Positions 1-11,236 of a DNA stretch of 64,000 nucleotides are shown here, piece by piece. Source of the DNA: Gymnopilus junonius (taxonomy: Eukaryota; Basidiomycota; Agaricomycetes; Agaricales; Galerinaceae); contig JADNYJ010000168.1 of the NCBI GenBank assembly GCA_015501075.1, forward strand, positions 1 to 64,000. Reading direction: 5' to 3'. The position numbers and the translations under genes were made by a program. The stretch's first letter is position 1; each line of letters begins with the position of its first letter. The notes beneath the pieces are model-generated. The model ran no database searches and was not told the DNA's origin. It saw nothing but the letters and a program-made list of their open reading frames with translations.

Positions 1-264
1 GCGAGACGCGTGCGAGGATGGACGCGTTGTGGCACAGCTGCTGAATAACGCAACCACACACTCCTCTCTTTGTCTTCCACCTATTCTCATCTACCACCTC
101 TATGGGAATTCATATATACATAGTTGGAAGAAACTAGGACACGGAAATTTACGGTAACGCTCATCTCCAGCTTATTTTCTTATCGTTATTTCTCACTATA
201 AATTTTACGCGTCATACATAAGACTTTTTTATTATTTCTTTTAGTGTATCACCCGGAAATTTCA
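1..264. other. 5' flank of the Rtt106-like gene
   Basis: No gene is seen here. A possible 5'-UTR intron runs from a GTAACG donor at about 154 to a pyrimidine-rich TTTTAG acceptor ending at 244, 20 bases before the chosen start codon. This is an inference from splice-site shape only. Confidence 0.3.
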
Positions 265-2442
265 ATGGCTTCGGAATCCCAGTTCCTGAGGGCAGTTATG
301 CCCCGCCTGCCTACCGAGATTTCAACCAAACTGCGCTCGCTGTGCGCTGCCTCGCCGGCAAATGAGTCTGCCCTGGAGAACTTGATCAGGCTCCTAGTTG
401 GAGGCACTGCAGCTCCCGATGCGTCGAATAAGGTGCAGGAACAATGGGCGGAGAAGCAGGCCGCTACCAAGGCCATCGTAGCCACTCTCCTCCCTCTCCC
501 CACTCCCTCTGGCTCTGGCTCTGACAGTAAAAAGCGGAGCAGAGAAGACTCGGCAGCCGCAGACGCCGACGAACACGACTCGCAGCCAGTCAAGAAACCC
601 CGTCTCGCTCCTTCCCCAGCATCACCACCCGCCTTCGACCCCGGCGCACCCCTCTTCACCCTGCACTCCATCTCCACCACCTCCCCCGTCCGTAAAAAGG
701 TCGACATCACGATCCACGCGCGCGCCGTGGTAATGACCCACCCCACCTCCAAAACCATCGAAGCGGTCGTCCCCACTACCTTCCTCCGCCGTGCGTTCAT
801 CCTGCCGACGAGGGGCAAGACGAAGCCGCATTGGACGGTGGTGCTTCTCTCGGGTGATGTCCCGGATGCGAAAGGCAAATCCTCCTCTTCCTCTTCCTCT
901 TCCTCCTCCTCCGGTGGTGTTGGTGGTGGTGGTACTTCAAGTGGTGCTAACGGTGCTTCGACTTCCAATTCTGAAAACCAACAAATCATATTCGGCATAG
1001 ACGCTACCACCGCCTCCAATTCCTCTTTCAGCACCACCACCTACCCCTCTTCCTCCTCTTCCTCCTCCTCTCAACCCACCCAACCCACCCACCAGGCCCT
1101 AACCAAATCAACCCCCACCCTCCCCTCCATCCACACCTTCCTCTCCCACCTCCCCCCAACCCTCCTCACACCCCCCATCGAACCCTCCTCCCAAGGGGTA
1201 TTCAAGAGCGCATGTCCAGGCATCTTGGGTACCTCTGCCTCTGCCTCTGCCTCTGCGCCTTCGACTTCGACTACTCCCCAGGGCATCCCAGGCGTCGAAG
1301 CCTACCGCGGCGCCAAACCCGGCAACTTGTGGTTCGCCAAAGAAGGCGTGTTATGGGGCGAGAGCAAGCCGTGCGAGTTTTGGGCTGTGGGGGATTTATG
1401 GGGTGGTGGGGAAGGGGGTGTGAGGGTTGTGGGTGCCGGACGGACGTGCAGTGTTATTCTGACGAGGAGGGTTATCGTCGAAGTTCAGGTTAGAGAGGGT
1501 AAAGAAAGCGGGGAAGATGAACAAGTAGAAGAAGCGAAAGAGGAGGAGGAAGAGGAAGAGGAAGAGATGGGCGAAGAGACCGAATTCGGGATGATTGATT
1601 CTAAAGAACGTGAAGGGATCTACGAGTGGGTGAGGAAACATCGGCATTTATTCTTCCACCCCTCTTCTTCCTCCTCTTCCTTGTCAGGGAAAAAGCCCAA
1701 CGGCAGCCGTAGCATTAACGGCAAAGAAAAAGAAATCGCCCCTTCCAAATCCACCTCCACCTCCAAACCAAACCCAAACCCAAAACCTCAACCCGCCCCT
1801 TCCAAATCCACCCACCCAACCCACCCAACCTACCCAACCTACCCACCCTACACAGGCCCTCAAACCATCCGCACCATCCACACCCTCTCGGCGGACGAGG
1901 ACGAGGAGGACGAGGACGATGAAGATTTCGGAGCGGATGTGGATGTAGATGATCTAGATGGGTCTGAGCGGTCTTCTGAGGAGGAGGAGGAGGAGGAGGA
2001 GAGTTCTTCTTCCGATGAGGATGAGGATGACGATGACGATGACGACGATGGCGCTGGTACTGGTGGAGGCACCGGTGGAGAAGCTGACGCAGACGTCGAC
2101 CCCAACGCTGACCAAGACCAAGACGCTAACCAAGACCAAGACCAAGACGAGCTAGACGAGCTAGACGAGCTGGACCAACTCGGCCTATCACAACCCCACC
2201 CCCTCAACCCAGCCCACCACCCCCTCCTCCGCCCCGGCGCGATGCCCAAACGGATGTCCAAAGCGGCTGTGCAGATGGTCGTTGGGATTGTTGAGGGGGC
2301 GTTTTTAGGGGGTTCGGATGGGGGTTCGGGTGGGGGTTCGGGTGGGGGTGTTAATGCTCCTGTTGATGGAGAAGATGAAGAGGAGGAAGAGCAAGATGAG
2401 TTGGAAGATGAGCTAGAGCAGGAAGACGAGCTTGATGAATGA
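265..2442 (+). CDS. Rtt106-like histone chaperone
   Basis: One uninterrupted frame of 725 codons from the first ATG. The N-terminus has a short helical segment (LRAVMPRLPTEISTKLRSL). A PH-like core follows at about residues 125-200, with VDITIHARAVV, FLRRAFILPT and HWTVVLLSG, and resumes near residues 340-410 with LWFAKEGVLWGE and AVGDLWGG. Between and after these lie very long Ser/Gly/Pro and Asp/Glu runs, ending in an acidic tail of about 100 residues. Rtt106 family proteins bind H3-H4 through tandem PH domains during replication-coupled nucleosome assembly and carry acidic tails, so a nuclear histone-chaperone role is inferred. The protein is much longer than yeast Rtt106 (about 455 residues) because of low-complexity insertions. 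An Spt16/Pob3-like middle domain is the main alternative, since the folds are related. Confidence 0.68.
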   Translation: MASESQFLRAVMPRLPTEISTKLRSLCAASPANESALENLIRLLVGGTAAPDASNKVQEQWAEKQAATKAIVATLLPLPTPSGSGSDSKKRSREDSAAADADEHDSQPVKKPRLAPSPASPPAFDPGAPLFTLHSISTTSPVRKKVDITIHARAVVMTHPTSKTIEAVVPTTFLRRAFILPTRGKTKPHWTVVLLSGDVPDAKGKSSSSSSSSSSSGGVGGGGTSSGANGASTSNSENQQIIFGIDATTASNSSFSTTTYPSSSSSSSSQPTQPTHQALTKSTPTLPSIHTFLSHLPPTLLTPPIEPSSQGVFKSACPGILGTSASASASAPSTSTTPQGIPGVEAYRGAKPGNLWFAKEGVLWGESKPCEFWAVGDLWGGGEGGVRVVGAGRTCSVILTRRVIVEVQVREGKESGEDEQVEEAKEEEEEEEEEMGEETEFGMIDSKEREGIYEWVRKHRHLFFHPSSSSSSLSGKKPNGSRSINGKEKEIAPSKSTSTSKPNPNPKPQPAPSKSTHPTHPTYPTYPPYTGPQTIRTIHTLSADEDEEDEDDEDFGADVDVDDLDGSERSSEEEEEEEESSSSDEDEDDDDDDDDGAGTGGGTGGEADADVDPNADQDQDANQDQDQDELDELDELDQLGLSQPHPLNPAHHPLLRPGAMPKRMSKAAVQMVVGIVEGAFLGGSDGGSGGGSGGGVNAPVDGEDEEEEEQDELEDELEQEDELDE

Positions 2443-3248
2443 AAAAAATCGAGCTTTTTATGCGTTGTAATATTACTGGATACAAAAACGAAAACGAACA
2501 TCATCCATTTCATTGAGAAATATATTTATTCTCCAGTGTCCTATAGGTCATGTTATAACGGAAAGAGCGTGTGGGGGGGGGGTACTCCCGTAACTATCTA
2601 AAGCTTGATGAAAAGAACGATCTAACGAGTTGGATAGATTGAATGCATGCATGTACGTACGTAGAATATATGTAGATACTATATACACAAATTGTCCCGA
2701 CGTAAAATGAAGATGTAGAAAGTGCACCGGTGAGTACATTAGTAGTAATAGATGAATAGATGAATGAAAAGGTGTGTACAGTATGTAGTAAAACAACCCA
2801 ATATAAAAAAAAGGTCCGTCTCGGTGAAGAAACTATATACATCAAAAAAGAAAACAACAACAACAACAGCAACAATAGGACGACGCGGAGGACGCGGGGG
2901 GGAGGGTGGAGGAGGCATATAGAGTGATAATCATGAACATGAACTTGGATTGGAGGGGTAGTGGTGGGTGTAGTCGAGTTAGATGATGATCCGAATACAA
3001 TAGTGATAAGTGAATAGCAGTAGTGAATGGGATATGTGCTCCAACCAAAATAAGAAGAAAAGAGAAGAAGAGTCCTTGAGTAACAGTAAGTATGTACCTG
3101 GGAATAAAGAATCAAAGTTCAAGTTCGACACGTTCATGGGGCAAGTTTGAAGAAGTCAAAAGCAGGGAGGTATGCGGGTGAAGGTGAAGGTGAGGGTGAA
3201 GGCGGATGAGGATGAGGATGAGGATGAAGGCGAAAATTAAGCCCAGGG
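2443..3248. other. Convergent 3' intergenic region with simple repeats
   Basis: No coding region is supported between the two converging genes. It contains a G10 run near 2574 and a short GATGAG/GGTGAA repeat at about 3178-3235, probably 3'-UTR of the chitin deacetylase gene on the minus strand. Confidence 0.5.
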
Positions 3249-5098
3249 TCATGAAAACAGCGATACAGCGAGCGTGATGAAGAAGATGCCGATGCTCAAA
3301 GACTGCGCGCCGAGTATGCGTTGGTTTTGAATGGACAAGGACTGTGCGCCGCTCGTCTGGGTCGTCGGCGTAGTTGACGGGCTGGTAGATGTCGTCGTGG
3401 CGGACGCTGACGTCGACGAGCCTGAAGGAGATGAGCTCGTAGAGGAGGATGAAGAAGTCGAGGAGGACGAACTGGTACTCGTACTGCCGCTCATGCTCGT
3501 GCTCGAACTGGTTGAACTCGAACTCGAGCTCGAACTTGAACTCGTCGTACTAGACACCGGCACGAAGTTCCCCGAAGCCAAAATGCTCATGGGCGTCACC
3601 GCGCCCGTATCGCCCTGGGCATTCTGATACGTCGCTCCATTGCCTGACGCCTTGATGAGAGACTGGCAGTTCCACCCGTTCTGCTGGATGAGGGGGTACG
3701 CTTCGATGAACCCGCTGACGGTGATGTTGGTCAGTTCGTGTTCGAGGATGATGAGGCCGGGGTGTTTAGGGCCTGGGGAGGGGATGGGATGGGATGGGAT
3801 GGGAGAATTAGCATCGAAGAAAGAATTGAAAATTAAAAGAAATTAAAATTATTATAAAATAAATGAAAATAAACTCACTGGCTAAGAATCCAGTCAGGGC
3901 GGTTTCGATGGGCGGCGTGGCTGTTTGAGCCCAATCTGCCGAGCTGAGAAAAAGGTTGGGTAAAGATCAAGTAAGTAAGCGTGGCCGAAGACGACGTGAT
4001 GATGATGCGACTTGAGGGAGACTCACTCATGGTTCCACACGACAGTCGTCAGCCCAAAGATCTCCTTCGCGATAGCCCTAACGCGCATATCGGTATCGCC
4101 ATAGGGCGGGCGCCAGTACTTGGGGACGCGACCGCCTGTTGAGTCGTAGATGATTTGCATCGTCCAGCCAAACTAAAATGGAAAAGATGGTAAAATATAT
4201 GGTAATCAGTGCCAAGAAGAAGAAAAAAGACAGAGATTCTAATATAAGCGCACCTGAGCTACCAAATCCAGATTACTGAGCGTGGTCATGTAAGGATGGG
4301 TGTAGGTGTGTACGGCAATATCGTGTCCGGCGTTGAAGATGGACTCGAACTGGGTGGGATTTTGGAGGATGTTGACGCCGATCATGAAGTGTGTAGTCGT
4401 TTTGCCTTGTGATTCCAAAAACTCGAGAAGAGTAGGGGAGAACTAGAACAGATGCAGAAGAAAAGAAGAAACGCCATTACGTGTTAGCTCCAACCAGGCA
4501 CCCAAAAAGAAGAAAAAGAAGAAACGCCCACTCACCTGCGTCGGACCATCGTCGAACGAACTCGCGAAGACGCCATCGGGGGCACTCGCCACATCGCCCG
4601 GTGCCACACACTGATACGTGAACGAACACACGTTTGGGCTGGTCGGGTCGAACCCAGCGGGATACGTCGGGCTCTGATTCGGCATCCCAGTGCTCTGGGG
4701 GATATTGGGAATCAACCCAGCCGCAACAGCCCCATTCAGCGCGCTGACCCAAGAAGCTGGAAGGGAATTGCTATCGGGCGTCCATGTCGGATAAGCAGCG
4801 GCCCAGGCTGTATGGGTTTTTTTTGATGTAAGCAAGATCCGGTGTCAGTGGGAGAGATAAGAAAAATGGGAGACGTACAAGGCGAACCCACTGCAGCGAG
4901 AACGGGGGAACCGCCATCGCGTCGGAAGAGCTTGTGCACGGGGTGACTAGGTTCGTGATGCCAGGCGTCGCCAGGGAGGGCCTGTTGGACTGCATGGGAG
5001 TGGTCGTGCGCATGGCGATCGCTCTTCGCGGTGGTGGGGGATGGCGCTGCGTACACGCCAGCGATTAAGTAGAGAAGGGAAATGCAGAAAAGGCGTGA
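3249..5098 (-). CDS. Chitin deacetylase, CE4 family, probably GPI-anchored
   Basis: Exons on the minus strand: about 5046-4879, 4807-4536, 4442-4254, 4172-4027, 3943-3879 and 3772-3249; all these junctions join in phase. The NodB/CE4 fold is clear: SFDDGPTQ (general base and metal Asp), [13 protein letters not shown] (metal His pair), WRPPYGDTD and WNHDSADW, with LIILEHEL near the end. The enzyme removes acetyl groups from chitin to give chitosan in the wall. The last exon adds a Ser/Thr-rich linker of about 70 residues and a hydrophobic C-terminus, which fits a GPI signal. The start is unresolved. A good signal-peptide-like stretch ([15 protein letters not shown]) lies just upstream at 5095-5050 in frame with the mature protein, but a TGA at 5101-5099 precedes it and the nearest ATG is one base out of frame. 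Either an upstream exon is missed or a base is missing. Confidence 0.88.
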
Positions 5099-6462
5099 TC
5101 AATCATGGTTGTGTTGCGTTAATGGTTTGGAGAGAGGGAAGGGAAGAAAGGACGGGAAGGCCGAACTGAAAGGCGCAGGTGACAAAGGCCTTAACAATTG
5201 AATTCCGCGGGAGGAAAAGGGAATTCGAGACGACCACTGGGGCGGCGGGGCGACTGCCTGCACGCCTAGAACGAAGGAGTGCTGGTGGTGCAAAGAAAAG
5301 GGGGGAATAAGAGGAACGAAGATTTTTACCCCTTGCCGGATTTAACGTTCCGATGTTCTAGGTGGCCTATCCATCCCGCGTTTTCCTGGGTAATCTTTCC
5401 GTGACTCTCCAGCGGAATCGTGCAGCATATCTCATTGACATCGGTTACTCAACAGTCTAGCGTGCACGCTAGTGTAGATAGGAAGATGAGTTATGGATGC
5501 ATCACTTTTGATGATGGGCGGTATTGACTAGAACCTGCGTATCCAGACCAATCACAGCTGCCATGGATTCTGAGCAAAAATAAACCCACGTCGAAGAGTC
5601 GAGACGCGAGCGTGGATCCACATAGGAATTGCACGGGATGAGAATAGTTGTGAAGTCGAATCCCAGCAAATAGCTGGCCTTCTTCGTGTCTCTCGGCCTC
5701 CTCGAGTCTCGAGACCACCTGGATGAGGGTTATTATTAGACGGACTCAAGCCGTGCGGCGCTGCCAAATGTCAGTGCCGTCGTCAAGCCGTGGTCATGGG
5801 GCTTGGATTGTGGGAAGGAATTGCTTGAAAAGTAGTTGGGCGGCCATAATTGACCGGCTGATAGATGCCGACGCTTTTTGTTATCGCCATGTAGTCTAGG
5901 TGATATCAGGACTTTCTGCTGGTCGTTTGCAACTCTGACTACCTTGCAGTAAAAATACTTCCTTGAAACCAGCGTTCGCTCTTCAGGTCGCAAAAATCTG
6001 GGATAATGAGAGCATTTTATTCATTTTATTCATTCCAGTTTCAATGATTTAAATTCAAATGAGCTCGAAACCATAAGCGCGGGCTCTGAAGAGTAAAAAA
6101 GGCGGCGTAGCTTGCAGTCAGCCATTTGAAGTACGACGACGGAGACGAAAGGCCGACACAGAGACATCAGAAAACACGAAACATACGCCGGAACAAGAAC
6201 TTGAAAGTTTACGAGGGTCGATTGAAAATGCGGCGAAATATAGCCATTGCGAGAATTTCATTTCGGGAGTGTAGGCCCCTTTCACTTCTCAAGTCATTTC
6301 AAATTTCGAGATTTCAGTCAGACATACTGTCCGAGATCTAAAACAATTACTCTCCTGATGAAAATGTAAGCCACTTTGCCTCATTAAATTACATGGCCTA
6401 GCCCCACAATTAGTTAAATATTACAGAAACAACCCGAGCCTTGAGGTTCCCATAGGCTACAC
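5099..6462. other. Intergenic region, no gene recognised
   Basis: Short open frames occur on both strands, but none shows a recognisable domain, a convincing exon chain or a signal peptide. The 3' part is AT-rich. It separates the chitin deacetylase promoter from the 3' end of the membrane-protein gene. Confidence 0.5.
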
Positions 6463-7714
6463 CTAAACTGCATCAGATACCACAAAATCACTCGTCGAAT
6501 CCTCCTCCCTCTTGCACTCTTTGTTCACCACGACACTTATTTCGCTTTCCTTCATGACTCTCGTGGTACTGTTCTTGAATTGCATAGCTGTAGATTGGAT
6601 CGCTGCAGAGCTAACATTATTCTTCGTCCACGCATTACCCATTGCCACACGCAAAATGATGAGCTGGGGAGAAATACCCTATCGGAGGGACATTGGTCTA
6701 TCAGCTCCCCTTCTAATTATCTGAGGTAAAGCCGACTTACGACGATTCCACCCCAAGTATCCGCCAATGCACTCACGACCTGGCTGTTCTGGTTCGTCAC
6801 TGGCAGACCGTAGAATGCAGCTAGGACGATCCCGAAAATACTGAAGGGTAAAGACGACTCGATCAAAATCCCTATCATGCCCCATCGTTCTCGTGCGTTC
6901 GGAGCGAGTCCCATGCGTTTCAAGGCCAGGTAGGAGAGGAGGATGCGGCCGCAGATGAGCGATGTGACGAGCACGTTGAAGGCGACGCTGAGAGAAACCC
7001 ATGGAACACCCAAACTCTGGGATAATCCGCTAAAGACAGATGCATCAGGCAGAACGCTCTCGACTACAGTCAAGATCGCGAGAACTTGGGGGGACTAAAT
7101 TAGTTGACTGGAGGTGTGTACAACTCTATGTAATGCGACTTACTTGAAGAAGTGATGAATAACATGGCTGGCAGGATGATAATCCAAATATTATTGGACA
7201 ACAGGACGAAGCAGCGATACATCTACTCATCTCAAGAATCGCGTCAATAATCCCCCCCACAAACACACACAAGTCGTTCGATTCACTCACCAATAGCGCA
7301 TCTCCCATTATATCCGCCGTCACAATCGCCGACGTCCCAAACACATCCCACCATGCTGAAATCGTTCCGTTAAGGTAGCCTCTGGACCCCCTAGCACATC
7401 GCGGTGATTAATCCACATGAGCCCGCCTTGGATTTGGTTCCCCGCATTGGCGATACCGACGAAAAGACAGAGCAGGGCGCCGTATACGATGAAGAATACT
7501 TTCTTTTTGGACGAGTAAGGACTGTATGCTAGATAATAAGAGGACTGAATGAATAGCGATATTTCGGCGCCTGCAAACTCGTGGGCACTTAGATGGAGCT
7601 TCTGACGGTTATGAAAAGGGGATGTGGAGGTATACCTAGAAGGACGCTGGATATGTAGTCTCCTATATACCACGATTGTTCTGTGACGATTTGAGCTAGG
7701 TTCGGATCGGCCAT
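6463..7714 (-). CDS. Multi-pass membrane protein of an Agaricomycete family, with one frame slip
   Basis: Start ATG at 7714 (MADPNLAQIVTEQSWYIGDY). Exons: 7714-7636, 7570-7291, 7222-7144, 7084-6741 and 6663-6463. Family landmarks are LMWINHRDVLGGPEA, DALLMYRC, and GMIGILIESSLPFSIFG before ILRVAMGNAWT. About seven hydrophobic helices are expected. The function of the family is unknown. At 7376-7381 the frame changes by one base within a conserved stretch: the GGPEA frame and the following YLNGTISAWWDV frame are offset by -1. All other exon joins are in phase, so either a single base is missing in the sequence or the gene has just been broken. A second member of the family lies at 14401-15698. 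Confidence 0.72.
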
Positions 7715-8213
7715 GGACTGTGCTACGAATGAAAAAGAAGGAAGGGTGCTGGAATAAAAGGAGTCTGACTTACAGCCTATATACCTAGTATTACCTTCTC
7801 CTCATGAAATTTGATGCGTGATGTATCATCGCCATCCGGAAACGTTGATGAGCTTTTTAGACCTATACTGAAGCGTAATAGGGAATAGGCTTTGGCTTTG
7901 CGGAAGGTACAGTACAGGCTTGCTGAAAGTTTGATCCTCGGAAAATGATAGAGGTGTCGACCGACCTCAATTCGAACTTCACGGGGCTTGTGGACCCGTT
8001 GCAAGAATTGGAGCAAATTCGATCCTTATTAAAGAGATTATCGTACCTCCTTAGATATTTTGGACATTCGGACGGCCCTTGAGATGCGTGCCTAGAATGA
8101 TACCATTGTCAAGCTTCACCATTCCAATCAATACCCCCGAATAATCGCATTTGGATATTCTTGACTCGTTTGAACATCCCTGTCATTTAAAGAAACCGAC
8201 AACAACCTGAACA
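7715..8213. other. Intergenic region, no gene recognised
   Basis: About 500 bases between the membrane-protein start and the stop codon of the UstYa-family gene. No exon-like frame with recognisable content was found. Confidence 0.45.
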
Positions 8214-9352
8214 TCAAGGGACACTAATTAAATCCACTTCCCCATCTAACCTTATCACATGGCTTTGCGGAATGACACTGTCGACCCCGTTGGCATTCTG
8301 CCATCCTATCATCTTTTCAAAATTCCGACACCTGTGTCTCGTGTTGAAGTCCGGATAAGGCGTGCTGAACCCCCTGGAATGCGGTCAGATCAGACTGAGC
8401 TATAGGCGGAGGCTAAGGAAATCGATTTGAGGTAAGTACCTGACCCATTCAAAGGTGATCATTCCGCTGTCGGCGGTGCACATCAAGGCTTGTCGAAGGT
8501 TGTCGATGCAGTGTTCTGCGTGGCGCGAGAAGGTGTTAAAAATTGGATATATTTTCATGATATAAGGTCAGTGGATAGAGTCACATACCAAGATGCCTTC
8601 GATACGTCTCCGGTTTAGATTCAGCGAAGAATGGGTCGACGGTACGATAGTAGTTGAAGTGTACATATTTTCGGAGGACGTTCTGTAACAGAGATAGTGT
8701 TTAATATTTCACAACGCACGCTCAATTCGTATTGGACGTACCAAGCAATGGAGCTGATGGGATACCTCTAAAGCCGCCATGTATCCTCCCCCGTCTGCTT
8801 CACTAAACCTAACTTTGGAAGGCGTGTCCGCTTTTCCCATCTTCAGTAGCTCTTCCCGTGTCAAGCGCGTCAGGCTAACTGCTCGCATGGTTTGTTGAAA
8901 GTTAGATAACTTCTCTAACAAGTTCAACGTAGCCTTACCGCCTTTCGATATTCGAAACCAAGCGTCGTCAAGTTCAGGAGAGGGGTTTCCACGATATATG
9001 GAGGGAAAGTCGAATGAACCGTTGAAGGTGGTGAGGTCTTTCTGGTATTCAATAGCGACATTTGCAGGAGCTATAATAAGAGAATGGGCATTTACTTCCA
9101 CGAAGAACAAGCTGGGATAGCGTACAATAGGGCAGATTCACATATTGGCTCGGGCGTGCAACCAGGCGACAAAGAAAATATACATAAAAGGAGTAAAATA
9201 CCAGTGTTATATAGACCAATAGGCACGCTTGTCTTTCGAATTGGCCTATTTTCTTCAGTGTCGTCGAGGTAGTGACCGAGGAGGGTCTCTTCCGACCCCG
9301 GAACTCTGAAAGGACATTGACGGCAAGGATAGGTTGGAATGACACTTGGCAT
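8214..9352 (-). CDS. UstYa-family (DUF3328) oxidase-like protein
   Basis: Proposed exons: 9352-9346, 9305-9126, 9070-8742, 8682-8589, 8515-8440 and 8373-8214, all in phase. An N-terminal membrane helix (CLLVYITLVFYSFYVYFLCR) is followed across a 55-bp intron by the family's LPYSPAN junction, then FNGSFDFPSIYRG and DDAWFRIS. The two diagnostic motifs are intact: SHQLHCLN at the end of exon 3 and HCIDNLRQ in exon 5. UstYa/UstYb proteins catalyse oxidative steps such as peptide macrocyclisation in ustiloxin and other dikaritin RiPP pathways; homologues also occur in other fungal secondary-metabolite clusters. The tiny first exon (ATGCCAA plus a 41-bp intron) is the weakest part; the remainder is firm. 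Neighbours are a GNAT gene and, 1.9 kb away, a small secreted-peptide gene. The substrate cannot be told from sequence. Confidence 0.87.
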
Positions 9353-9542
9353 TAGTCCAGAGTAGCTGACTATCCAATCTACTTCTGACTACGCCGTGAA
9401 AACATGCACTCGCCTCTCCATGTATGGCAATGCCACTGCAGATATGGGACGACCCTTCTTAACGGTGGCGTCGGCGTCAACTTGGGCCCGTTGATCTTAC
9501 AAACTTTCTTCATCGAACACATAGATATATTTCGGAAACGAT

Positions 9543-10558
9543 CTATTCCGAGGCTTCCCATATCATCGTCGTACCAACCCACGAGCCGCATGAGGAGACC
9601 ATCTCAGACGCATCAACAATCTCGAACCCAAGGCGTTTATAAAACAAAATCTGCCATGGTGGTTCTTTAATGTGCGTTTTAACAGAACTTGATTGACTTA
9701 CATTGATATCCGTATTGACGTTTACGCACACCGGGGTTTCGGCCTATGTGGGATATGAGCGAAAAGAGGACGGTAAGTCAAAAGAGGAAAGGTTTACCGT
9801 TCTGGTTATCTCCTTAATAAGAGCCGACCCATAACCCTTTCCTTGTTCGTCGCATCGTGTGGCTACTGTCAGCAGTTTCAAGCATTGTTGTACCTTCCAG
9901 CACCATGGAAGTCAATTGAAATACAGGCTGCTATTATGATTTTGGACAATACCTTCTCGTTGACTTGTTTTATTTTTGGCTTCATCTTGGTGCAGCGAAC
10001 AGTGCTTTAGTTGACGTTTTTATTCAAAGATTTGGGCTTACGAGGTTCTCTCTCCACCAATCCTTGGTTTCTTCCGGAAGCTTGTTGAAGAACCCTTCGA
10101 ATCCAAGGGCTCTTTGAGCCTCGCTTTCATTATGATCAAGCAGAGTCGAATGACCAGCAAACACACGCTCACCTGCCAAGAAACCTAGCACCAGGCCCGA
10201 ATCCAGCCGCAATGGCAACAATCCACCACATTCAGCGGCCTGGCAAATGTATATTTCCCTTCTAGAGCGGCCGCTCGGAACGCAACCGAAAAAGGTCTTC
10301 TCGGAGCTCTTGATTCCGGCAGTCATCGTACGGTTCATGATAGCTATGCATGTGTATCGATATTCCAATGAGAAAATTTCTGTCATGGCCTGAATAAAAA
10401 GACGACGATACCCAACCTGTCTCGAACGAGTCTGATGCCAATTGAGCCATTTCTTCAATCTGAACATCTATATATCTTTCAAAATATATCCTTTGAATTG
10501 TTGCAATATTATGCTCACCCGTAGGATGTTCTAGAGCGGAGATGTGTACGACTTCCAT
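9543..10558 (-). CDS. GNAT-family N-acetyltransferase
   Basis: Start at 10558 (MEVVHISALEHPT), donor after 10519, exon 2 from 10467 (DVQIEEMAQLASDSFE). The central part gives EIYICQAAECGG and FNKLPEETKDWWRENL, a form common in fungal GNATs. The acetyl-CoA loop is clear at about 9880-9800: VATRCDEQGKGYGSALIKEI, the Q-x-x-G-x-G/A signature. The last exon has ILFYKRLGFEIVDASE and stops at 9543. These enzymes move an acetyl group from acetyl-CoA to an amine; the acceptor is unknown. The frame changes near 10372-10378, at a run of A bases on the plus strand, between SFYSGHDRN and SLEYRYTCIAIMNRTMTAGI, so a one-base slip or an unrecognised splice is present. The exact exon set in the middle is uncertain. 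Confidence 0.62.
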
Positions 10559-11236
10559 CTTGAGAATGAAAGGAGGAGGATGAAACACCGCGACCGGTAG
10601 CCAGAAGAGCATCTCTTTAAGAAACAGACTAGGAGGTGATGGTGCCTAGGCCATAACAGTTTAATCAAATTCTAGTAAGAAAAAGAGGCTCCTGTCAAGT
10701 TCAGCTTCCGACGGCTTCTTCATATATCTGGAGATTAACAGTAAACAAGGGATAAGGAGAAGGGTGTACACACTGTCATTCAGTATGAAGAATCGTTCGA
10801 GCCTCCTGTGTGATAACGTCTAGAGCAAGGACAGACACCAAGTATTCATCATCTTTGGTCGAGATCTCATTCAAGGTTGAAGCTTATGACATTACGTTTG
10901 TGTCATTTTTCCTTCAAAGAATTATCCAACTTATGATAACACGCGCACCAATCCTTGCTGTTCACAATCATCAGCAGAAATTAGATAAGTAAATTTGAAT
11001 TTCACATCAGACGTTCAAAAATACCTGTTCTTCTCTTCATTATCTTCCTGCGTGGCGTGGTTCCATGGTAGTTCCTGAACTTGGGTCGAAGACTACATGC
11101 GAAGCCATCTCGAACCTCGCCATGCGAACCGACGCCCAAGATGTGAAAGCTTCATTAGATTATCTGCAGGGACGCAGCATAAATAGGGACTACGATTGTA
11201 AACACAAGCTAAGCGAGCTCACTTGCTACTACGAAC
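10559..11236. other. Divergent intergenic region with a TATA-like box
   Basis: It lies between the minus-strand GNAT gene and the plus-strand peptide gene and probably holds both promoters. A TAAATA box at about 11180-11185 lies some 50 bases before the peptide ATG. No coding exon was recognised. Confidence 0.4.
11178..11187 (+). promoter_or_regulatory. TATA-like box of the small secreted-peptide gene
   Basis: CATAAATAG about 50 bp upstream of the ATG at 11237, a usual spacing for a fungal TATA box. Assigned by position and shape only. Confidence 0.35.

Noticed and set aside
249..1040. Long minus-strand frame opposite the Rtt106-like gene
   Set aside because: It is the antisense of Ser/Glu-rich coding sequence and has no domain of its own.
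1860..2513. Minus-strand Ser-rich frame
   Set aside because: Antisense of the acidic Asp/Glu tail of the Rtt106-like protein.
9092..9352. Alternative N-terminus of the UstYa-family gene reading PEPICESALLY
   Set aside because: It looks like the family's pre-junction motif, but it cannot splice in phase to the APAN exon; the other frame gives LPYSPAN exactly.
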